Assembly (NCBI GenBank): GCA_027533395.1
Contig: JAPZUF010000006.1
Location: forward strand, 155,893-219,892
Direction of reading: 5' to 3'
Length of the DNA stretch: 64,000 nt
Source of the DNA: Cyclobacteriaceae bacterium
Lineage (GTDB): Bacteria; Bacteroidota; Bacteroidia; Cytophagales; Cyclobacteriaceae
Made by a program: the position numbers and the translations under genes. Shown in pieces: positions 16,455 through 26,018 of the stretch (its first letter is position 1; every line of letters begins with the position of its first letter). Under the pieces are notes generated by a model, which made no database searches, was not told where the DNA came from, and saw only the letters and a program-made list of their open reading frames with translations.

Positions 16455-18995
16455 ATGGAAGCAAAATTTTCGAATCGTGTAAAAGAAGTAATTTCTCTTA
16501 GTCGCGAAGAAGCACTCCGACTAGGCCACGATTACATCGGTACAGAACATTTATTGTTAGGATTGATTCGCGAAGGCGAAGGCGTAGCAGTAGGTGTTTT
16601 AAAAAAGTTAGGCGTACCCCTGGATGAACTAAGAGCAGAGATTGAAAAAATTTCGAAAGGAACTGCCTCACAAACGGCTGACCTTAAAAATCTTACCAAC
16701 ATCCCTTTAACCAAAGCATCGGAAAAAGTTTTAAAGATTACTTATCTCGAAGCCAAAATCTTTAAGGCACAGTTAATCGGTACAGAGCATCTGTTGCTTT
16801 CTATTTTGAGAGATAAAGATAACCTCGCATCGCAGTTATTAAGTCGCTACGATGTTGTATACGAAACCGTTAAGGAAATGCTCGAATACCAATCAGAAGG
16901 TCCATCCGCGTCATCCGATACAGATGATGGCGATGATGATTCATCAAAAATATTTGGTGCAGGTGGCCAAGGTACACGAGGAGCCGAGAAAAAAGGAACG
17001 GAAAAATCCAGAACACCAGTATTGGATAACTTCGGTCGCGATTTAACTAGACTAGCAGAGGATGGAAAATTAGACCCGATAGTTGGTCGCGAAAAAGAAA
17101 TTGAAAGGGTTGCTCAAATTCTTTCACGCAGAAAGAAAAATAATCCGATTTTGATTGGTGAACCAGGTGTAGGTAAAACAGCCATTGCCGAAGGTTTAGC
17201 TTTACGCATCATCCAGAAAAAAGTAAGCCGTGTTTTATTTGGCAAACGCGTGGTAACACTTGATTTGGCTTCGCTTGTAGCGGGCACTAAATACCGCGGC
17301 CAATTTGAAGAAAGAATGAAAGCCGTGATGAACGAGTTAGAAAAATCTCCGGATGTAATCTTGTTCATTGATGAATTACACACCATTGTGGGTGCCGGTG
17401 GCGCATCAGGTTCGTTAGATGCATCTAACATGTTTAAACCTGCTTTAGCCCGTGGCGAAATTCAATGCATTGGTGCAACAACTTTAGATGAGTACAGACA
17501 ATACATTGAAAAAGATGGCGCATTGGCCAGACGTTTTCAAATGGTAATGGTAGATTCTACTACGCCTGAAGAAACCATTCAGATATTGGATAACATCAAA
17601 GAAAAATACGAAGATCACCACCACGTAACCTATACGAAAGAAGCGATCGAGGCTTGCGTAAAATTATCGGATCGTTATATAAGCGACCGTTATTTACCAG
17701 ATAAAGCTATCGATGTTTTAGACGAAGCAGGTGCGCGCGTTCACATCAACAATATACATGTTCCGGAAGAAATCATTAAACTAGAAGAAGCTGTTGAAGA
17801 TATTAAGAAGGAAAAGAACAGAGTCGTAAAAAGCCAGAAATACGAAGAAGCTGCGCAACTGCGTGATAAAGAGAAAAAACTGTTAGAACAATTAGAAGTT
17901 GCGAAAACCCGTTGGGAAGAAAAAACCAAAACGGAAAAATATACCGTTAACGAAGAAAACGTGGCTGATGTAATTGCGATGATGACGGGCATCCCGACCA
18001 AACGCATTGCTCAAAAAGAAAGCAACAAACTTCTTACCATGGGTCAAGAACTTTCTGGTAAAGTAATTGGTCAGGAAGAAGCCATTAAAAAACTAACGAA
18101 GGCTATACAACGCACACGAGTTGGTTTAAAAGATCCGAAGAAACCTATTGGTTCTTTTATCTTCTTAGGTCCGACCGGAGTAGGTAAAACAGAATTAGCT
18201 AAAGTATTGGCAACTTATCTTTTCGATAAAGAAGATTCCTTGGTTCGCATTGATATGAGTGAATACATGGAGAAATTTTCTGTATCGAGATTGGTTGGTG
18301 CACCTCCAGGTTATGTTGGTTACGAAGAAGGTGGACAATTAACTGAAAAAGTAAGACGCAAACCTTACTCGGTTGTATTACTCGATGAAATTGAAAAAGC
18401 ACACCCTGATGTTTTCAATATCTTATTGCAAGTGCTTGACGATGGTATTTTAACAGATGGATTAGGAAGAAGAGTAGATTTCCGAAACACCATCATCATC
18501 ATGACATCCAACATTGGTGTACGCGATTTAAAAGATTTCGGTACCGGAATTGGTTTTACAACCGCAGCGAAAAGAGAGAACGAAGAAGAAGCCATGAAAT
18601 CAACCATTCAAAATGCGTTGAAGCGTGCTTTCAGTCCTGAGTTTTTAAATCGCTTGGATGATGTGATTGTGTTTAATTCACTACAACGCGAACACATCCA
18701 CAAAATCATCGACATCACACTTAAAAAAGTATTCGATAGAATTACGCAGTTGGGTTATCAGGTTGAATTAACCGAGAAAGCAAAAGATTTCTTAGCAGAG
18801 AAAGGGTACGATAGCCAATTTGGTGCAAGACCATTAAACAGGGCTATTCAGAAGTACCTTGAAGATTCAGTAGCCGAAGAAATTCTGAAAGGTGAAATTG
18901 AAGAAGGCGGGACCATAGTGGCCGACCACCTCGATAAAGCCGAAAATTTAAGCATCAGCATCAAAAAGAAAACTGCTGCTTCAAAAGAGAAGTAA
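16455..18995 (+). CDS. clpC: ATP-dependent Clp protease ATP-binding subunit ClpC
   Basis: Hexameric AAA+ unfoldase that feeds substrates to ClpP. The 846-residue protein has an N-terminal double Clp repeat (SLSREEALRLGHDYIGTEHL and its repeat near residue 95), AAA-1 with Walker A GEPGVGKTA, a middle domain with a UVR-like helix (KSQKYEEAAQLRDKEKKLL), and AAA-2 with Walker A GPTGVGKTE. The C-terminal D2-small domain holds GYDSQFGARPLNRAIQ. The UVR helix marks ClpC rather than ClpA or ClpB. clpP and mcs genes are not adjacent. The gene ends at a strong terminator (19010-19045). Confidence 0.97.
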   Translation: MEAKFSNRVKEVISLSREEALRLGHDYIGTEHLLLGLIREGEGVAVGVLKKLGVPLDELRAEIEKISKGTASQTADLKNLTNIPLTKASEKVLKITYLEAKIFKAQLIGTEHLLLSILRDKDNLASQLLSRYDVVYETVKEMLEYQSEGPSASSDTDDGDDDSSKIFGAGGQGTRGAEKKGTEKSRTPVLDNFGRDLTRLAEDGKLDPIVGREKEIERVAQILSRRKKNNPILIGEPGVGKTAIAEGLALRIIQKKVSRVLFGKRVVTLDLASLVAGTKYRGQFEERMKAVMNELEKSPDVILFIDELHTIVGAGGASGSLDASNMFKPALARGEIQCIGATTLDEYRQYIEKDGALARRFQMVMVDSTTPEETIQILDNIKEKYEDHHHVTYTKEAIEACVKLSDRYISDRYLPDKAIDVLDEAGARVHINNIHVPEEIIKLEEAVEDIKKEKNRVVKSQKYEEAAQLRDKEKKLLEQLEVAKTRWEEKTKTEKYTVNEENVADVIAMMTGIPTKRIAQKESNKLLTMGQELSGKVIGQEEAIKKLTKAIQRTRVGLKDPKKPIGSFIFLGPTGVGKTELAKVLATYLFDKEDSLVRIDMSEYMEKFSVSRLVGAPPGYVGYEEGGQLTEKVRRKPYSVVLLDEIEKAHPDVFNILLQVLDDGILTDGLGRRVDFRNTIIIMTSNIGVRDLKDFGTGIGFTTAAKRENEEEAMKSTIQNALKRAFSPEFLNRLDDVIVFNSLQREHIHKIIDITLKKVFDRITQLGYQVELTEKAKDFLAEKGYDSQFGARPLNRAIQKYLEDSVAEEILKGEIEEGGTIVADHLDKAENLSISIKKKTAASKEK

Positions 18996-19009
18996 TTTCT
19001 TTTGTGATG

Positions 19010-19045
19010 AAAAAAAATGCGAGCAGGTTAGCTCGCATTTTTTTT
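19010..19045 (+). terminator. Rho-independent terminator of clpC
   Basis: AAAAAAAATGCGAGC (19010-19024) pairs perfectly with GCTCGCATTTTTTTT (19031-19045) around an AGGTTA loop, ending in eight T. It sits 14 bases after the clpC stop. Confidence 0.95.
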
Positions 19046-19114
19046 GCTTTGTTATCAACAAAAATTGGACTTTAAAATAAATCGAAAATAACGCCAAAAG
19101 ATTACTTTCGATTT

Positions 19115-19927
19115 ATGATGAACCAAATCAATCCGACAGATAAAAGTCAATTAAAATACAGATTACTTTTTATCAACAACTTAAAAGACTATCCATCAAA
19201 ATTATTACGCACCCTTGAAAAAAATTACAAGCATTTGCGAGTAGATTTAAGTGATTTTGAACAAGCAGATAAAATCATTGCAACAAACACCTACGATTTA
19301 ATTATTATTGATGTTGCTTTTCCTGAATTAAGAGGATTCACACTCGGTTACACTTTGTTAAATTCTCAACCTGAAACAAAGATTTTACTTACCACGCTTC
19401 ACGTTGATTTATGGATGATCCAAGTTGCTTATAATTTAAAATTTCATGGCTTTGTAAGTAAACAATCTCCATTAGAGGAACTTATCAATGCGATTCATTC
19501 CATACTACAAGGAAAAAATTATTTCGATAAAGAACTTAAAAAAGGAATATACCAAAACATTGAACCAAGAGATTATTATTTTAGAAAGTTACCAAAAGAA
19601 TTAAAAGATGTTTATCGATTGTTAGTCAGAGGAATTTCAGTTGAAAAAATCGCACTAAAACTAAAGATACCTGAAAGCACTGTTTTATCTAAAAAGAAGC
19701 AAATTTTTAAAATCACAAAAACAAAGACAATCATCGATTTAATTGTTTTCAACTATAAAAAAGAAAATAACGACTTAATGGTATTTGAAGAGATGCTACG
19801 TTATAGAGTAAAATCTTTTATACAAACAGACCCATTGTTTAAAACAATAAAAGTGAAACCCTTGCCAATAGTAAACTCCTTCAAATTAAATAGAAATTTG
19901 GCGCAACCATTAGCAAGGGTTTTTTAG
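19115..19927 (+). CDS. Atypical response regulator with degenerate acidic pocket
   Basis: A 270-residue protein with a CheY-like N-terminal half and a LuxR/NarL-like helix-turn-helix near residues 165-215 (SVEKIALKLKIPESTVLSKK). The phospho-acceptor Asp66 (DLIIIDVAFPE), Thr93/94 and Lys116 (GFVSKQSP) are at the expected places. The acidic pair normally found after the first strand is replaced by INN (residues 20-22), so Mg-dependent phosphorylation is doubtful. About 55 extra residues follow the HTH. No histidine kinase is adjacent. It may be a constitutive or ligand-driven regulator. It is convergent with the receptor gene ending at 19929. Confidence 0.72.
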   Translation: MMNQINPTDKSQLKYRLLFINNLKDYPSKLLRTLEKNYKHLRVDLSDFEQADKIIATNTYDLIIIDVAFPELRGFTLGYTLLNSQPETKILLTTLHVDLWMIQVAYNLKFHGFVSKQSPLEELINAIHSILQGKNYFDKELKKGIYQNIEPRDYYFRKLPKELKDVYRLLVRGISVEKIALKLKIPESTVLSKKKQIFKITKTKTIIDLIVFNYKKENNDLMVFEEMLRYRVKSFIQTDPLFKTIKVKPLPIVNSFKLNRNLAQPLARVF

Positions 19928-19928
19928 C

Positions 19929-22277
19929 TTAAAATTCAATTTTATAACTAAACACCGGGATAAGAGGTGTTAAATAAGCCGTCTTCACATTGCCGGTTAA
20001 GGGGTCGAAAAATTCTCCAAACACATTCTTTCGGTTCGTTGCATTTTGTAAATCTAAAGAGATGATGTGCGTAGATTTTGCTCTGTTTCTTTTTAAACTA
20101 ATGCGTATATCTGATCTGAAATAGTCCGGAACTTGTTCACTAAAAGCTCTGTCTTCTTGCCAAACTGTTTCTCCTTTAGCTAATGACGCAGCCACATCTA
20201 CCGGAGTGGTTCTGAAACCTCCGCTGTAAATCGTGCGAATGTTAATACCAAAGGTTCTGTTTTTTCTCCAATTAAATTCTTTACCTACAGTAAAACTCAC
20301 ATTGCGATTTCCGTTAAAGCGAGTATCACGCCAAATTCCGTCAATCGCTTTATATTTCGATTCATATAAGGAAGTTGATAACAAGAAATAAATATTGTTG
20401 TGTAGAAACTGCTCTAAAGTAAACTCAACACCATAATTTCTTCCTAATCCTTTGCTAACCATTGGGTCAGAAACAAAACCCCATTGTTGGTTAATAATAG
20501 AGTTGGTACTTCCAGCTTTACTTTCTACAGGAATATCAAATAAATGTTGATAATAAATTTCTGATTTAATTCTTAGGTTTTGAGTTAGTGAACGATCGTA
20601 ACCAGCTACAAAATGATGTGCACGACTTAACTCCAAATTTTTGTTGGGCAAAGTAGTTAATCCATTCTCTTCTGTTTGTCCGAAGTAAGTTCCCAGTGGT
20701 TGTATCTGGCTATGTAAACCATAACCGAAGTTTACTGACGACACATCATTTATTGTATATTGTAAGGCGAGTCGTGGCTCAACAGCATAACTATTATTAA
20801 GCAAGAGCTGAAGATAATGTAGTCCACCGTTGACAGTTAGTTTATCGTTAACTTTGTAACTGGCTTGCGCAAAGGCTTGAATACTTTCTGTTCGGCCCTT
20901 GCTGTTCATTAAAGTTTCTAAAGTATTGTTGGTTTCTTCTCTTTCTTTAATTTCAACTTTATATTGTAAAGTATTGATGTAAAAACCTGAACGTAAACTT
21001 AAGCGAGGATTTACTTTATGATTCAGCACACTGCTCCAGGTGATTTTACTGTTATCCATTTTATTGATATTATCCGTTGTAGCGATATAATCCTTCAATA
21101 AAATTTCTTCTTCGCTCACAATAGAAACTCCTGAAAACACAATGGCATTTTGCAAAAAAGTATTCGTACTTAAAATAGAATTATACTTTATACCCATTGC
21201 ACCAGTATTAGATTTATAGATGGAATTATATCGGTCGTAATTATCTTTCCATCCTAAAGAATCTTTTTCTGCTTCGCTGGTTTGGTCGCTCAAGCCACCA
21301 AAACCAAAAACACTGATGCTGTTATTTTTATTAACGGGGAGGTGTATGTTAAAGGATAAATCCTGAAAATTGGTTACAAAATCTCCAAGTGGAACACCTA
21401 ACTTAGAAAGCATAGAAAGTGTGGAGTAGCGATAGTTCACTAAATACGAACCTTTTTTCTTTCTGTTAAGCGGACCCTCAGCTGCTACATCCGTCCCTAG
21501 AAATCCAGCCTGCACAGTATATTCTGCTTTTTCATTATTCCCTTTTCTTAATTTTAAATCGAACACACCCGATAAAGCATTCCCATATTCTGCAGAAAAT
21601 GCTCCGGTAGAAAAATCTGAGTTAGCGAGCAATTGCGAACTTAAAATGGAAATTCCTCCTCCTGCTGTTGCTGCATTCGCGAAATGGTTGGGGTTAGGAA
21701 TATCCACACCTTCCATGCGCCACAATAAACCGAAAGGGGAATTACCTCGAATAGAAATGCTGTTGTTACCATCATCTGCCGAAACAACACCGGCATAAGA
21801 CGTTACCATGCGCGCAGGATCGTTAACAGCAGCAGCAAATTTTCTGGTTTCTTCTACCGAGAAAGTGCGCGTACTGACTACCGACATTTCATTAATGGTT
21901 TTGTCTTTTTGTGTTGCTGTTACTACAATCTCTTTCATCTGCACCACATCTTCTTCTAAGTTAATTTGCAACACAACTTCTTTGCCTGAGTTTACCATAA
22001 CATTAGGTAAAATCATTTCTTTGTATCCAATGAAAGTAATCTTTAAAGTATAAGAGCCGACTGGCACTTTATTAATTTTAAAGTTTCCATCAGCATCTGA
22101 AGTTTCTCCAAGAATCGGATTTGAATTGAGAATGATGACATTAGCCCCAGGTAAAGGCATTTGCGAAACTTGGTCAACAACTGTACCACGAATGGTTTGA
22201 GTTAAAGATTGTCCGTTAACTTTTTCAAATAAGAGAATGAAGACGATTAAAATGAGTTTGCAAAAAGGGTGTTTCAT
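19929..22277 (-). CDS. TonB-dependent receptor with CarboxypepD_reg-like domain
   Basis: Outer-membrane receptor of 782 residues. A signal peptide (MKHPFCKLILIVFILLFEKV) precedes a carboxypeptidase-regulatory-like beta domain (IRGTVVDQVSQMPLPGANV), a plug domain (SIRGNSPFGLLWRMEGVDIP) and a 22-strand-type barrel ending in aromatic Phe (FSYKIEF). It is shorter than SusC proteins and has no SusD partner, so its ligand is unknown. I use the ATG at 22277: an upstream in-frame start would add eight polar residues ahead of the signal peptide. A fold-back structure at 22279-22311 abuts this start. Confidence 0.93.
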   Translation of the reverse strand: MKHPFCKLILIVFILLFEKVNGQSLTQTIRGTVVDQVSQMPLPGANVIILNSNPILGETSDADGNFKINKVPVGSYTLKITFIGYKEMILPNVMVNSGKEVVLQINLEEDVVQMKEIVVTATQKDKTINEMSVVSTRTFSVEETRKFAAAVNDPARMVTSYAGVVSADDGNNSISIRGNSPFGLLWRMEGVDIPNPNHFANAATAGGGISILSSQLLANSDFSTGAFSAEYGNALSGVFDLKLRKGNNEKAEYTVQAGFLGTDVAAEGPLNRKKKGSYLVNYRYSTLSMLSKLGVPLGDFVTNFQDLSFNIHLPVNKNNSISVFGFGGLSDQTSEAEKDSLGWKDNYDRYNSIYKSNTGAMGIKYNSILSTNTFLQNAIVFSGVSIVSEEEILLKDYIATTDNINKMDNSKITWSSVLNHKVNPRLSLRSGFYINTLQYKVEIKEREETNNTLETLMNSKGRTESIQAFAQASYKVNDKLTVNGGLHYLQLLLNNSYAVEPRLALQYTINDVSSVNFGYGLHSQIQPLGTYFGQTEENGLTTLPNKNLELSRAHHFVAGYDRSLTQNLRIKSEIYYQHLFDIPVESKAGSTNSIINQQWGFVSDPMVSKGLGRNYGVEFTLEQFLHNNIYFLLSTSLYESKYKAIDGIWRDTRFNGNRNVSFTVGKEFNWRKNRTFGINIRTIYSGGFRTTPVDVAASLAKGETVWQEDRAFSEQVPDYFRSDIRISLKRNRAKSTHIISLDLQNATNRKNVFGEFFDPLTGNVKTAYLTPLIPVFSYKIEF

Positions 22278-22278
22278 G

Positions 22279-22311
22279 GTTGGTTGTTTGCTTCGAGACA
22301 ACCAACTCTCG
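22279..22311 (-). promoter_or_regulatory. Fold-back leader next to the TonB receptor start codon
   Basis: On the minus strand GTTGGTTGT (22306-22298) pairs perfectly with ACAACCAAC (22287-22279), ending one base before the ATG at 22277. A second stem, CGAGA (22311-22307) with TCTCG (22298-22294), interlocks with it: its loop is the left arm of the first stem. The arrangement is either two alternative hairpins or an H-type pseudoknot. It would cover the ribosome-binding area. No T-run follows, so it is not a terminator. Confidence 0.6.
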
Positions 22312-22667
22312 CTTTACCCCTATTCAGAAAAATCAATACTAGCAATTCTTTGAGGTAACGCTATCAATCATTTTTAAAGAATATAGTCTGCCCACACGCC
22401 AATTGCCTGCCCATGATATAACTATAAATATACCTCGTAGTAGGGGCAAAACCTCTGGTTTTCTAAACGGGTTTAATGTGTGCAGATAAGGCTAACCATA
22501 TTACCAAACGAATTTTCTTCTAAAACCTAAATCTCTGGCAAGAATAATCTGCCAAAAAGCCCGAAAACGCCTTTTGGATGAATTTTTGCACCTTCCCATT
22601 CCCAAAAAACAGATTAACTTTAAGCCCTTTTTAGCCGGTGCCAACTAAAGCACCACCTTTTTTAATT
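22312..22667. other. Intergenic region between the TonB receptor gene and secA
   Basis: About 360 bases between divergent genes. It must hold both promoters but no perfect TAnnTTTG box is visible; TAACTTTA at 22615-22622 is the nearest match for secA. A direct repeat CTGCCCA occurs at 22388-22394 and 22407-22413 (19 bases apart). I see no convincing coding frame, tRNA, or known riboswitch motif such as a B12 or TPP box. Confidence 0.6.
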
Positions 22668-25600
22668 ATGTTAAAACTGATTGCAAAAATTTTCGGTACG
22701 AAGTCGCAACGCGACATTAAAGCTGTTGACCCTTTGGTAAAAGAAACCATTGCCGAATACGAAAAACTACAATCCATCAACAACGACCAACTACGCGAAA
22801 AAACCAATGAGGTGCGCCAAACCATTCGCAATTTCGTTGCGCAAATCGATGGACAACTTGCTGAATTACATAAAAGCATTGCCGATAATCCTGAATTAGA
22901 CATCAACGAGAAAGAAGGCATCTTTGCTCAAATCGATAAACTAGAAGCAGAAAGAAACAAAGAACTGGAAAAAGTTTTATTACAGGTTCTGCCCAAAGCT
23001 TTTGCTATCGTGCGGGAAACAGCCAGAAGATTTAAAGAGAACGAATACATCGAAGTTGCCGCACAAGATTTTGATATCCGCATGTCGGCCACACATTCTA
23101 ACGTTACCCTACATGGCGACAAAGCACGTTGGGCTAAGCAATGGATGGCTGCAGGCAATCTCATCACCTGGGATATGGTACATTACGATGTGCAGATTAT
23201 CGGTGGTATTGTTTTACACCAAGGTAAAGTTGCCGAAATGGCAACCGGTGAAGGTAAAACACTTGTGGCAACTCTTCCTACTTTCTTAAATGCTTTGGCA
23301 GAACGTGGCGTACACATTGTAACGGTTAACGACTACCTCGCTAAACGCGATAGCGAATGGATGGCTCCCTTGTTTCAGTTTCATGGTTTAACTGTTGATT
23401 GCATCGATAAACACGAACCCAATTCACTTGCGCGTAAAAATGCTTATCGTGCCGATATTACCTATGGAACGAATAACGAATTTGGTTTCGATTATCTACG
23501 CGACAATATGGCACGCGAAACTGATGAACTCGTGCAACGTGGGCATCATTATGCGATGGTCGATGAGGTAGACTCTGTATTAATCGATGAAGCCCGTACG
23601 CCTCTTATTATTTCAGGGCCAGTACCGAAAGGCGATCAACACGAATTCTACGATTTAAAACCACGCATTTTTAAATTGGTAGAAGCACAGAAAAAATTAA
23701 TCACCCAATACCTTAACGATGCTAAAAAGCTAATTGAAAGTGGAAACGATAAAGAAGGTGGGTTAGCCGTGTTTCGCGCGCATCGTGGTATGCCTAAATA
23801 CAAACCACTGATTAAATTTTTAAGTGAACCTGGCATCAAAGCCATCATGCAGAAAACGGAAAACTTCTATCTGCAAGACAATAAAAAAATGATGCCGGAG
23901 GCAGATGCTCCTTTGTTCTTTATTATTGATGAAAAAGATAACAGCGTTGATTTAACAGAAAAAGGAATCGACTTAATTACAGGTGAAGGCGAAGACCCAC
24001 GATTCTTTATCTTACCTGAAATCGGCACAGAGTTAAATAAAATTGAAAAAGATGCAAGATTAAATGAAGCTGATCGCCTGCAGAAAAAAGATGATTTGAT
24101 TAAAGAATACCAAGTAAAATCACAGCGTATACACTCCGTTAATCAATTGCTCAAAGCATACACCATGTTCGAAAAAGATACGGAGTATATAATTGTAGAT
24201 GGAAAAGTAAAAATTGTTGACGAACAAACTGGTCGCGTATTAGACGGACGCAGGTATTCTGATGGATTACACCAAGCCATCGAAGCAAAAGAAAATGTTA
24301 AAGTAGAAGACGCCACGCAAACTTACGCCACTATTACGCTTCAAAACTATTTCCGCATGTACCACAAATTAGCGGGTATGACAGGAACTGCAGAAACAGA
24401 AGCAGGTGAATTTTGGGACATCTACAAATTAGATGTTGTGGTTATTCCACCGAACAGACAAGCCATCAGAAAAGATGCTGATGATTTGGTTTTTAAAACC
24501 ATGCGCGAAAAATTCAATGCTGTAATTGATGAAATTGTAAAACTGACTGAAGCCGGCAGACCCGTATTGGTTGGAACGACCTCAGTAGAAATTTCAGAAG
24601 TTGTAAGCCGTATGTTACAAATGCGTAAAATCAAACACAACGTACTCAATGCAAAACAACACCAACGCGAAGCGGAAATTGTTGCAGAAGCCGGTAAGCC
24701 AGGCACTGTAACCATTGCCACCAACATGGCTGGTCGTGGTACAGATATTAAACTTACAGCAGAAGCAAAAGCCGCAGGAGGTTTAGCCATTATCGGAACA
24801 GAAAGACATGAATCTCGAAGAGTGGACAGACAGTTGCGCGGTCGTGCAGGCCGACAAGGTGACCCGGGGACATCACAATTCTATGTTTCACTGGAGGATA
24901 ATTTGATGCGCTTGTTTATGCCTGAACGCATTGCACGCATTATGGACAGGCTGGGATTGAAAGAAGGAGAAGTGATCCAACACTCGATGGTAACAAGTTC
25001 TATCGAACGTGCACAGAAAAAAGTAGAAGAAAATAACTTCGGTATTCGTAAGCGATTATTGGAGTACGACAACGTCATGAACTCTCAACGCGAGGTAATC
25101 TATAAGCGCAGAAAGAATGCCTTGTTTGGTGAAAGATTAGAGTTGGATATTCTTACCATGATCTTTGATACTTGCGAAGAACTTGTAACCAATGCTAAAA
25201 ACGCTAATGATTATGATAGTTTACGCCTGAATGCGTTAGGAATTTTAGGTCTAGACTATGAATTAGATAAAAATGATTTTGAAAAATTAGAAATCGGTAG
25301 AATCACCGGTGATCTATATGATAAAGCATTAGATCAATACCAACGTAAAAACAAAACAGTAGCTGAAAAAACTTTCCCTATCATAAAAGAAATCAGCACA
25401 ACTCGAGGTGCTACGGTAGAAAATATTTTAGTCCCCTTTACTGATGGTAGTAAACAAATAGGTGTTGCTGCCAACTTGCAGAAATGCATGCAAACCCATA
25501 ATGGCGAATTATTAAAATCTATGGAGAAGATGGTTGCACTTGCCATCATCGATCAATTGTGGAAAGAACACTTGCGTGATATGGACGATTTAAAACAATC

Positions 25601-26018
25601 CGTTCAAACAGCAGTATACGAACAAAAAGATCCACTATTGATTTACAAATTCGAAGGTTTCGAAGCTTTTAAAAAATTAGTGGCAAGAGTAAATGAAGAA
25701 ACTGTTTCATTTTTGTTGAAAGCAGATGTTCCTGTTCAAAAATCAGAACAAGTACAAGAAGCGCGCACTCAGCGGGTGAAGCAAAAACTTAACGAGAAAA
25801 AAGAGGAAAGCAAATCACTATTAAGTGGAGGGCAACAAGCACCTCCTACAGGTTCGCGACCTCCACAAGAAAAAGTAATGCCGGTAAAATCAGAAAAAAT
25901 TGCCAACCGAAACGATAAAGTAAGTGTACAATATCCTGATGGCCGTGTATTGCGCGATGTTAAGTATAAAAAAGTAGAAGATGATATCATCAATAACAGA
26001 TGTGTGGTAATTGAATGA
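22668..26018 (+). CDS. secA: Preprotein translocase ATPase SecA
   Basis: The motor that drives unfolded preproteins through SecYEG. The 1116-residue length is larger than in E. coli but normal for Bacteroidota, with insertions in the nucleotide-binding region around residues 330-430. Walker A is MATGEGKTLVATLP near residue 191 and the DEAD-like motif is MVDEVDSVLIDEARTPL. Later motifs include GMTGTAETEAGEFW and NMAGRGTDIKL. The C-terminus has no Cys-rich zinc site. The frame is open to a GTG at 22638, but MLKLIAKIFG at 22668 is the family start. A lipoprotein gene overlaps the stop by 4 bases. Confidence 0.97.
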   Translation: MLKLIAKIFGTKSQRDIKAVDPLVKETIAEYEKLQSINNDQLREKTNEVRQTIRNFVAQIDGQLAELHKSIADNPELDINEKEGIFAQIDKLEAERNKELEKVLLQVLPKAFAIVRETARRFKENEYIEVAAQDFDIRMSATHSNVTLHGDKARWAKQWMAAGNLITWDMVHYDVQIIGGIVLHQGKVAEMATGEGKTLVATLPTFLNALAERGVHIVTVNDYLAKRDSEWMAPLFQFHGLTVDCIDKHEPNSLARKNAYRADITYGTNNEFGFDYLRDNMARETDELVQRGHHYAMVDEVDSVLIDEARTPLIISGPVPKGDQHEFYDLKPRIFKLVEAQKKLITQYLNDAKKLIESGNDKEGGLAVFRAHRGMPKYKPLIKFLSEPGIKAIMQKTENFYLQDNKKMMPEADAPLFFIIDEKDNSVDLTEKGIDLITGEGEDPRFFILPEIGTELNKIEKDARLNEADRLQKKDDLIKEYQVKSQRIHSVNQLLKAYTMFEKDTEYIIVDGKVKIVDEQTGRVLDGRRYSDGLHQAIEAKENVKVEDATQTYATITLQNYFRMYHKLAGMTGTAETEAGEFWDIYKLDVVVIPPNRQAIRKDADDLVFKTMREKFNAVIDEIVKLTEAGRPVLVGTTSVEISEVVSRMLQMRKIKHNVLNAKQHQREAEIVAEAGKPGTVTIATNMAGRGTDIKLTAEAKAAGGLAIIGTERHESRRVDRQLRGRAGRQGDPGTSQFYVSLEDNLMRLFMPERIARIMDRLGLKEGEVIQHSMVTSSIERAQKKVEENNFGIRKRLLEYDNVMNSQREVIYKRRKNALFGERLELDILTMIFDTCEELVTNAKNANDYDSLRLNALGILGLDYELDKNDFEKLEIGRITGDLYDKALDQYQRKNKTVAEKTFPIIKEISTTRGATVENILVPFTDGSKQIGVAANLQKCMQTHNGELLKSMEKMVALAIIDQLWKEHLRDMDDLKQSVQTAVYEQKDPLLIYKFEGFEAFKKLVARVNEETVSFLLKADVPVQKSEQVQEARTQRVKQKLNEKKEESKSLLSGGQQAPPTGSRPPQEKVMPVKSEKIANRNDKVSVQYPDGRVLRDVKYKKVEDDIINNRCVVIE

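Noticed and set aside
22364..22414. 16-residue leader frame (minus strand) in the TonB receptor upstream region
   Set aside because: No start signal, no clustered codons for one amino acid, and no link to the fold-back element.
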